Part shown: in pieces, positions 59,143-64,000 of the stretch
Layout: each line of letters begins with the position of its first letter
How positions within the stretch are numbered: the first letter of the stretch is position 1
DNA from: Pseudomonadota bacterium
Lineage (GTDB): Bacteria > Pseudomonadota > Alphaproteobacteria > Sphingomonadales > Sphingomonadaceae
Assembly: GCA_020160755.1 (NCBI GenBank)
Contig: JAIUPN010000003.1
Location: 1-64,000 of the forward strand
DNA length: 64,000 nt
Reading direction: 5' to 3'
Program-made: the position numbers and the translations under genes
The notes under the pieces: generated by a model
What the model was told of the DNA's origin: nothing
Seen by the model: the letters and a program-made list of their open reading frames with translations, nothing else
The model's database searches: none

Positions 59143-59772
59143 ATGACGCGTCATCTTTCCGTCGCCCTGCCCTTTGCAGCGGCGCTCGCACTCGGTGGCT
59201 GCGCCACCGCGGTCCCCCCGGTCGAAGTCACGCGCTTCCATACCAGTGCACCCGCGGGATGGGCGCCGGGGACGCGCTACGCCATTGCGACCGCACCGCT
59301 TGACGCGCCGGGGGCCGGAGCTCCGGGCGCGGCGATGCCGTCGCTCGAATGGAACAGCTATCGCACCGCGGTCGATCAGCAGCTCCAGCGGCAGGGTCTG
59401 GTCGCGGCGGGCAGCAATGAACGCGCCCCGCTCCTCGTCCGCATTTCCTTCGACCGCAGCGAACAGCTCGCCGAAGGCCGCCGCTCGCCCGTCTCGGTCG
59501 GGGTCGGCGGCTCGACGGGAAGCTATGGGTCGGGGGTCGGACTCGGGATCGGGATCAACCTCGGTGGCGGTCCCAAGCGGATGGCCGATCTCCAGCTTTC
59601 GGTCCGCATCGACGATGCAGCGAGCGGCAAGGCGCTCTGGGAAGGCCGCGCGCTGACCGCGGTGCCGGTGAAGGCGCCCGCCAACCAGCCCAGCCTCGCC
59701 GCGGCGAAATTGGCCGAGGCGCTATTCAAGGACTTCCCCGGCGAATCGGGACGCACTATCAGCGTCCCATGA
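59143..59772 (+). CDS. DUF4136-like lipoprotein
   Basis: A 209-residue lipoprotein. The lipobox LALGGCAT places the lipidated Cys near residue 20. The mature domain (about 30-209) has [17 protein letters not shown] and [22 protein letters not shown], as in DUF4136 proteins, with a Gly-rich central stretch ([18 protein letters not shown]). Function is unknown. The ATG at 59143 gives a normal signal peptide; a GTG at 59125 is in frame. It overlaps the peptidase gene by 4 bases. Confidence 0.82.
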   Translation: MTRHLSVALPFAAALALGGCATAVPPVEVTRFHTSAPAGWAPGTRYAIATAPLDAPGAGAPGAAMPSLEWNSYRTAVDQQLQRQGLVAAGSNERAPLLVRISFDRSEQLAEGRRSPVSVGVGGSTGSYGSGVGLGIGINLGGGPKRMADLQLSVRIDDAASGKALWEGRALTAVPVKAPANQPSLAAAKLAEALFKDFPGESGRTISVP

Positions 59773-60878
59773 CCATCACCATCAACGCCGCTTTCGACAG
59801 CGGCAATATCGTCGTGGACGCCATCGACGGCACCTCCGCCCGCCTGTCGATCCGCAAGGATCGCGACTCGGACTTTTTCCAGTGGTTCCACTTTCGCGTG
59901 TCGTGCGCGGTGGGCGACGCGCTCGACCTCGCGATCACGGGGCTTGGCGATTCGGCCTATCCCGACGGCTGGCCGGGTTATGCCGCCTGCGCGAGCACCG
60001 ACCGCGAAAACTGGTTCCGCCTCGACACCAGCTACGATGCCGGCACGCTGACGATTCAGCACACCGCCGAAAGCCCGATCCTCTATATCGCCTATTTCGC
60101 GCCCTATTCGATGGAACGCCATCACGACCTCGTCGCGCAGATCGCCGAATGCGAAGGTGTGACGTACCGCTGCCTCGGCACCAGCCTCGAAGGCCAGCCG
60201 ATCGACTGTCTCGAACTCGGTACGGGCGAAACGCAGGTGTGGCTTTATGCGCGTCAGCATCCCGGCGAGAGCATGGCCGAATGGTGGATGGAGGGTGCGC
60301 TTGAAAAGCTCGTCGATCCCGCCGATCCGCACGCGCGTTCGCTGCGGGCCAAGTGCCGTTTCCACATCGTCCCGAACATGAATCCCGACGGCTCGTGCCG
60401 TGGCCACCTGCGCACCAACTATGCCGGGGTGAATCTCAACCGCGAATGGCACGAACCGACCGCCGATCGCAGCCCCGAAGTGCTGGCCGTGCGCAATGCG
60501 ATGGACGCGACCGGCGTCGACTGGGCGATCGACGTCCATGGCGACGAAGCGATCCCCGCGGTCTTCCTCGCGGGCTTCGAAGGCATCCCGTCGCTCAAGG
60601 CCGGGCAGACCGAGAAGTACAAGGCGTTCGAAACCGCACTCGCCGCGAACACCCCCGATTTCCAGCTCGATCTCGGCTATGCCGAGACCGCGCCGGGGCA
60701 GGCGAATCTGTCGATGTCGACAACGCAGCTCGCCGAACGCTTCGGTGCGGTGTCGATGACGCTCGAAATGCCGTTCAAGGACAATCGCGACCTCCCCGAC
60801 CCGGTCGCCGGCTGGTCGCCCGAGCGCTCGAAGCTGCTTGCGCACGCGTGCCTTCAGACGCTGGACCAGCTTCTCTGA
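59769..60878 (+). CDS. M14-family metallocarboxypeptidase (cytosolic type)
   Basis: A 369-residue M14 peptidase of the cytosolic carboxypeptidase (AGBL/CCP) type. An N-terminal beta domain (about 1-120) precedes the catalytic domain. Zinc ligands lie in RQHPGES and [24 protein letters not shown] binds substrate, and the catalytic Glu is in LEMPFKDN near the C-terminus. There is no signal peptide. Eukaryotic relatives trim glutamate tails; bacterial substrates are unknown. It is translationally coupled to the lipoprotein upstream (ATGA) and the acetyltransferase downstream (TGATG). Confidence 0.88.
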   Translation: MTITINAAFDSGNIVVDAIDGTSARLSIRKDRDSDFFQWFHFRVSCAVGDALDLAITGLGDSAYPDGWPGYAACASTDRENWFRLDTSYDAGTLTIQHTAESPILYIAYFAPYSMERHHDLVAQIAECEGVTYRCLGTSLEGQPIDCLELGTGETQVWLYARQHPGESMAEWWMEGALEKLVDPADPHARSLRAKCRFHIVPNMNPDGSCRGHLRTNYAGVNLNREWHEPTADRSPEVLAVRNAMDATGVDWAIDVHGDEAIPAVFLAGFEGIPSLKAGQTEKYKAFETALAANTPDFQLDLGYAETAPGQANLSMSTTQLAERFGAVSMTLEMPFKDNRDLPDPVAGWSPERSKLLAHACLQTLDQLL

Positions 60879-61351
60879 TGCCGGGCGCGGGCGCCTGGCG
60901 GATCGTCGAGGACGATTTGTCGGGCGCCGCGATCCGTGCGCTGCTCGAGGTGCATTTTGCGGGCATGCTCGCGAACTCGCCTGCGGGCAGCTGTCATTTC
61001 CTCGATTTCGACGGGCTGCGCGCCGACGGCGTGACCTTCTGGTCGATCCACCGCGGCGACGAGCTTGCGGGCTGCGGCGCGCTCAAGATGCTGGGTAGCG
61101 CGCATGGCGAGATCAAGTCGATGCGTACCGCCGAACCGTTCCTGCGGCAGGGCGTCGCCGCGCATATGCTCGACCATATTCTGGAAGTAGCGCGGAGCCG
61201 CGGTCTTGAACGCCTCAGCCTCGAAACGGGATCGAGCGGTGCATTCGAACCCGCGGTCGCGCTTTACCAGCGTTATGGCTTCACCGCGTGCGCGCCGTTC
61301 GCCGATTACCGGCCCGACCCGTTCAGCCGCTTCATGACGCGCGCGCTCTAG
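60878..61351 (+). CDS. GNAT-family N-acetyltransferase
   Basis: A 157-residue GNAT enzyme. FWSIHRGDELAGCGALKML is the central strand, RTAEPFLRQGVAAHMLDHIL the acetyl-CoA loop (R-x2-G-type, here RQGVAA), and LYQRYGFTACAPFADY the C-terminal strand. The acetyl acceptor cannot be read; several relatives modify small molecules. It starts within the peptidase stop (TGATG), suggesting a shared pathway. Confidence 0.85.
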   Translation: MPGAGAWRIVEDDLSGAAIRALLEVHFAGMLANSPAGSCHFLDFDGLRADGVTFWSIHRGDELAGCGALKMLGSAHGEIKSMRTAEPFLRQGVAAHMLDHILEVARSRGLERLSLETGSSGAFEPAVALYQRYGFTACAPFADYRPDPFSRFMTRAL

Positions 61352-61359
61352 ACACGAAA

Positions 61360-61389
61360 ACGGGGCCCGGAAGGGACTCCGGACCCCGT
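61360..61389 (-). terminator. terminator for hsp20 (and facing gene)
   Basis: Bases 61360-61371 pair with 61378-61389 in a 12-bp stem with one non-Watson-Crick position that is a G-U wobble on the minus strand. A TTTTC tract follows on the minus strand. It sits between the stops of the convergent acetyltransferase and hsp20 genes. Confidence 0.65.
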
Positions 61390-61414
61390 GTTCAAACCGG
61401 GCAATCAGGCCCCT

Positions 61415-61870
61415 TTACGCGGCCTTCTTGTCCTCGATCACCGGCACTGCGGCACCGATCGCGATCTTGTGCGGCTTCATCGCCTCGGGCACTTCGCGCA
61501 CAAGGTCGATGGCAAGCAGCCCGTCGGACAGGTCGGCCTCGCTCACCCGCACGAAATCGGCGAGCTGGAAGCGGCGTTCGAACGCGCGCGTCGCGATGCC
61601 GCTGTAAAGGAGCTGGCGCTCCTCGCCTTCGGCCACGGGCGCCTTGCGACCGCTGACGGTCAGCATATTCTGCTGCGCGGTGATGTCGATCTCGTCGGCC
61701 TTGAAGCCCGCGACCGCGACGGTGATGCGGAAATGGTCGTCGGCGAGTTTTTCGATGTCGAACGGGGGATAGTTTTCGGCGCCCGAGCCACCCGTTTCGA
61801 GGAAATCGAACAACCGGTCGAACCCGACGGTCGAACGGCGATAGGGGGTCCAGTCGAAACTGTTGCGCAT
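61415..61870 (-). CDS. Hsp20/alpha-crystallin small heat-shock protein
   Basis: A 151-residue IbpA-type holdase. The N-terminal arm FDWTPYRRSTVGFDRLFDFL, the alpha-crystallin domain (about 35-125) and the AVDLVREVPEAMKP-like end (LAIDLVREVPEAMKP) are present, followed by the I-x-I-type tail AIGAAVPVIED. It holds unfolding proteins for DnaK/ClpB. A candidate heat-shock promoter lies about 90-120 bases upstream. Confidence 0.92.
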   Translation of the reverse strand: MRNSFDWTPYRRSTVGFDRLFDFLETGGSGAENYPPFDIEKLADDHFRITVAVAGFKADEIDITAQQNMLTVSGRKAPVAEGEERQLLYSGIATRAFERRFQLADFVRVSEADLSDGLLAIDLVREVPEAMKPHKIAIGAAVPVIEDKKAA

Positions 61871-61959
61871 GGTCTTTCTTCCTTTTCAAAAGCGAAGTCA
61901 GGGACCGCGGCCGGTGCCGCGATCGCCACCCGGCCCCGTATCGGCAGCCGGATGACGTC

Positions 61960-61988
61960 AATCTGGTAGCCGGCGAAACCATTTCAAG
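61960..61988 (-). promoter_or_regulatory. candidate sigma-32 promoter for hsp20
   Basis: On the minus strand CTTGAAA (61988-61982) and CCAGATT (61966-61960), 15 bases apart, resemble the alphaproteobacterial heat-shock promoter (CTTGAAA then CCCATNT). The -35 is exact and the -10 is weak. No ROSE-like thermosensor was recognised in the leader. Confidence 0.4.
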
Positions 61989-62057
61989 AGGGTGGTTGGC
62001 CTTTGCCGAAAACCCGCGCTAAAGGGCGGCACACCTCCTCCAGCGCAAGGATCCGAA

Positions 62058-62744
62058 ATGCCCCAGCTCATCCTCATCCGTCACGGCCAGTCGCAGTGGA
62101 ATCTCGAAAACCGCTTCACCGGCTGGTGGGATGTCGATGTCACCGAAAAGGGCGCCGCCGAAGCCATCGCCGCGGGCGAGTTGATGAAGGCAAAGGGCAT
62201 CGCCCCCGACACCTGCTTCACCTCGGTCCAGTCGCGCGCGATCAAGACGCTGAACCTCGCGCTCGAAGCGATGGGCCGCCTCTGGCTCCCCGTCACCAAG
62301 GACTGGCGCCTCAACGAACGCCACTATGGCGGCCTCACCGGGCTCGACAAGGCCGAGACCGCGGCGAAGCATGGCGACGATCAGGTCAAGATCTGGCGCC
62401 GCAGCTTCGACATCCCGCCGCCGCCGCTCGAAGCGGGCTCGCCGTGGGACCTGTCGAGCGACCCGCGCTACGCTGGCATCGTCATCCCCTCGGCCGAAAG
62501 CCTCAAGGATACGATCGAGCGTGTGCTGCCCTATTATGAAACCGCGATCGTCCCACAGCTCGCCGCGGGCAAGACGGTGCTGATCTCGGCGCACGGCAAC
62601 AGCCTTCGCGCGCTCGTCAAGCATCTCTCGGGCATTTCGGACGCCGACATCACCGGCCTCGAAATCCCGACCGGCCAGCCGATCGTCTATGAACTGAACG
62701 ACGATCTGAGCGCGCGCGAGCGTTATTACCTCAGCGAGCGTTGA
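62058..62744 (+). CDS. gpmA: 2,3-bisphosphoglycerate-dependent phosphoglycerate mutase
   Basis: A 228-residue dPGM of glycolysis and gluconeogenesis, interconverting 3- and 2-phosphoglycerate. The phosphohistidine H9 is in [10 protein letters not shown], followed by [15 protein letters not shown], the Glu in [14 protein letters not shown] and the second His in [12 protein letters not shown]. Length is normal. It is followed by a long inverted repeat and then a convergent receptor gene. Confidence 0.95.
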   Translation: MPQLILIRHGQSQWNLENRFTGWWDVDVTEKGAAEAIAAGELMKAKGIAPDTCFTSVQSRAIKTLNLALEAMGRLWLPVTKDWRLNERHYGGLTGLDKAETAAKHGDDQVKIWRRSFDIPPPPLEAGSPWDLSSDPRYAGIVIPSAESLKDTIERVLPYYETAIVPQLAAGKTVLISAHGNSLRALVKHLSGISDADITGLEIPTGQPIVYELNDDLSARERYYLSER

Positions 62745-62774
62745 GCGTTTTTTCCACTGACGTGGAAAGCGGCA

Positions 62775-62844
62775 CCGGCCCGCTCCCCCACCCGGCCTCC
62801 CCGACGATAGTAACCTGGGGAGGCCGGGTGGGGGAGCGGGCCGG
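62775..62844. repeat. 28-bp perfect inverted repeat
   Basis: Bases 62775-62802 are the exact reverse complement of 62817-62844, separated by a 14-base loop. The arms are G/C-only blocks (CCGGCCCGCTCCCCCACCCG and so on). It lies between the convergent gpmA and receptor genes. There is no T tract, so it is more likely a mobile palindromic repeat than a simple terminator, though it could stop RNA polymerase or RNA decay. Confidence 0.85.
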
Positions 62845-62875
62845 CGCCGCCCTGTTTCGGCATGGCCGAAACAGA

Positions 62876-64000
62876 CTACAGCGTCCCCGTCACCGTCAGC
62901 TGGAAAAACCGGCCGAACCTGCGCAGCCGTTGCTCGCTGAACGCCACCGGCCCGTCGCGTCGGTCGACGAACGCCGTCCGGGTGAACCCGTCCTTCATCC
63001 CCGCAAGATTGCGGTACGACAGCTTCACCGTGAAGCCCGCGACATCCTTATGCTCGATAAAGGCGGTGACGAACGGGCCGTCGGTCGATTCATGTTCGAT
63101 CGCGCCGAGCCGCAAATTCGGGCTGAATCGCTCGTCGAAATAACCCGCGCCCCACGCCAGATTGGTGTGCGGAATGTCGTGGCGCAGGCTCAGGTCGACA
63201 ACATATTCCTGCCCCTCGCTCTGGTCGCGCCACAGGCCGGTGAGCGGATCGCGCACGCGGTTGCGGCGCAAGGTGATATCGCTGTTGATCCGCGCGCCCT
63301 TCCACCCCAGCCGGTCGAGCAGCAAGGTCGCTTTCGAACTGATGCGATAAAGATGCGCGGGCGGCAGATTGCCGCGTCCCTCGGTCGTCGGTGACAGCGG
63401 CACCTGATCGACGAGGTCCTGCGCATAGGCATAAGCGACGGCGAGCGACGCATTGCCCCATCCGCCCATGTCCTGCACGACTTCCAGTTCGGTGCGGTTG
63501 AGGACCGGCGGCACGAGCAGGCCGTTGCCGCCGTTGCCCTGCCCGTTCGCGACGTCGACCGAACTCGCGAAATCGAAAAAGTCGAGCTGGTCGACGCGGC
63601 GCTGGAGGAACCAGTTGATCGTCGTTTTCGCGCCGACCTTCCACGCCAGCGCCAATTTGCCCTTCGGCCGGACGAAGCGGCGCGTCAGACCGTCCGGACC
63701 CGACGAGGTCAGCTCGCTATATTCGGCGCCGAGATTGAGCTGCGCGGTCAGGTTCGGTGCCAGCGACCGCCCCCACGTCAGCGAAGCCTCGCCGCGCTTT
63801 TCCTCGACCTTCGTGCGCTCGCCGCCGAAGACCACGGGCCGGAAACTGCCGTCGGGTTGCAGCACCGCAAATTCGGAATCGACGTCGAGCGTATTATACG
63901 CCCCCTCGAGCGCGACCTGCCAGTCGGTCCCGCCGCCGGTCCGCCAGCTATATTCGCCGCGCAGGATCGATTCGCCCTCGTCGGCGGTCTGCCTGAAGCG
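62876..64000 (-). CDS. TonB-dependent receptor, C-terminal part (runs off window)
   Basis: At least 375 codons of an outer-membrane beta-barrel protein, open to the window edge at 64000, so the N-terminus is missing. Alternating hydrophobic/polar strands with aromatic girdle residues recur throughout, for example YSWRTGGGTDWQVALEGAYN and GGWGNASLAVAYAYAQD. The protein ends RFFQLTVTGTL; the final residue is Leu, not the usual Phe, so barrel-assembly signal is weaker than in the receptor at 13-15 kb. No plug domain is visible because it lies outside. The name is inferred from the barrel pattern. Confidence 0.72.
   Translation of the reverse strand, partial: RFRQTADEGESILRGEYSWRTGGGTDWQVALEGAYNTLDVDSEFAVLQPDGSFRPVVFGGERTKVEEKRGEASLTWGRSLAPNLTAQLNLGAEYSELTSSGPDGLTRRFVRPKGKLALAWKVGAKTTINWFLQRRVDQLDFFDFASSVDVANGQGNGGNGLLVPPVLNRTELEVVQDMGGWGNASLAVAYAYAQDLVDQVPLSPTTEGRGNLPPAHLYRISSKATLLLDRLGWKGARINSDITLRRNRVRDPLTGLWRDQSEGQEYVVDLSLRHDIPHTNLAWGAGYFDERFSPNLRLGAIEHESTDGPFVTAFIEHKDVAGFTVKLSYRNLAGMKDGFTRTAFVDRRDGPVAFSEQRLRRFGRFFQLTVTGTL

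Overview
The window is high-GC DNA from an alphaproteobacterium. Gene content and order suggest the Sphingomonadales, and a Sphingopyxis-like organism is the best guess; no 16S gene is present, so this is inference. Pointers are the order rho-hemJ-hemE-origin-PPSR kinase-maf-aroE-coaE-dnaQ, a parB-parA-rsmG-mnmG-mnmE cluster carrying parS sites, CcrM-type GANTC sites in the origin, TonB-dependent receptors, a CYP153 P450 and a hemC-hemD-Mic60-like operon. Most of the window is chromosomal backbone around the replication origin (52553-52902).

Positions 1-3277 look like one end of an integrated element. It holds tandem IS21-like end repeats, a FitAB/VapBC-type toxin-antitoxin pair, a small conserved protein, a large serine recombinase and an intact tRNA-Arg(CCG). 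A second tRNA-Arg, cut after the variable loop, marks the chromosomal edge at about 3278. The simplest reading is that the element entered a tRNA-Arg gene, broke it, and supplies its own replacement tRNA.

From 3.4 to 12.2 kb: a YeiH-family transporter, a zinc-ribbon membrane protein, the ftsE-ftsX-ydcF-like-plsC run, the hisC-tyrA pair and the metX-metW pair. From 12.2 to 17.8 kb: a TetR regulator facing a TonB-dependent receptor with a palindromic operator between them, then a glutaryl-CoA dehydrogenase/CoA-transferase pair. From 17.9 to 29.8 kb: hemC-hemD-Mic60-like, tsaD-gpsA, a flippase-like protein, a PfkB sugar/nucleoside kinase, an EI24-type membrane protein with a lipoprotein, queG, and a NatAB-like ABC exporter. 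From 29.9 to 36.7 kb: CYP153, msrB, a three-gene envelope glycan cassette (FAD oxidoreductase, GtrA, STT3-like GT-C protein) and a patatin. From 36.7 to 41.4 kb: a non-classical chaperone-usher-like locus (DUF4402 subunit, PapD-like chaperone, large barrel protein) with a strong terminator after the subunit gene.

From 41.7 to 57.7 kb lies the origin region: parAB, rsmG, mnmG and mnmE with three parS sites, several small housekeeping genes, rho, hemJ, hemE, oriC (three perfect DnaA boxes, an AT-rich tract, five GANTC sites), then PPSR kinase, maf, aroE, coaE, dnaQ, hpf and ptsN. The end of the window (57.7-64 kb) has a DUF1491 gene whose ribosome-binding site is supplied by a palindromic repeat, a SleB-like hydrolase, a lipoprotein/M14 peptidase/acetyltransferase operon, a small heat-shock protein, gpmA, a 28-bp perfect inverted repeat and the C-terminal part of an outer-membrane receptor that runs off the end.

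Long antisense ORFs are abundant because of the high GC content and were left out.
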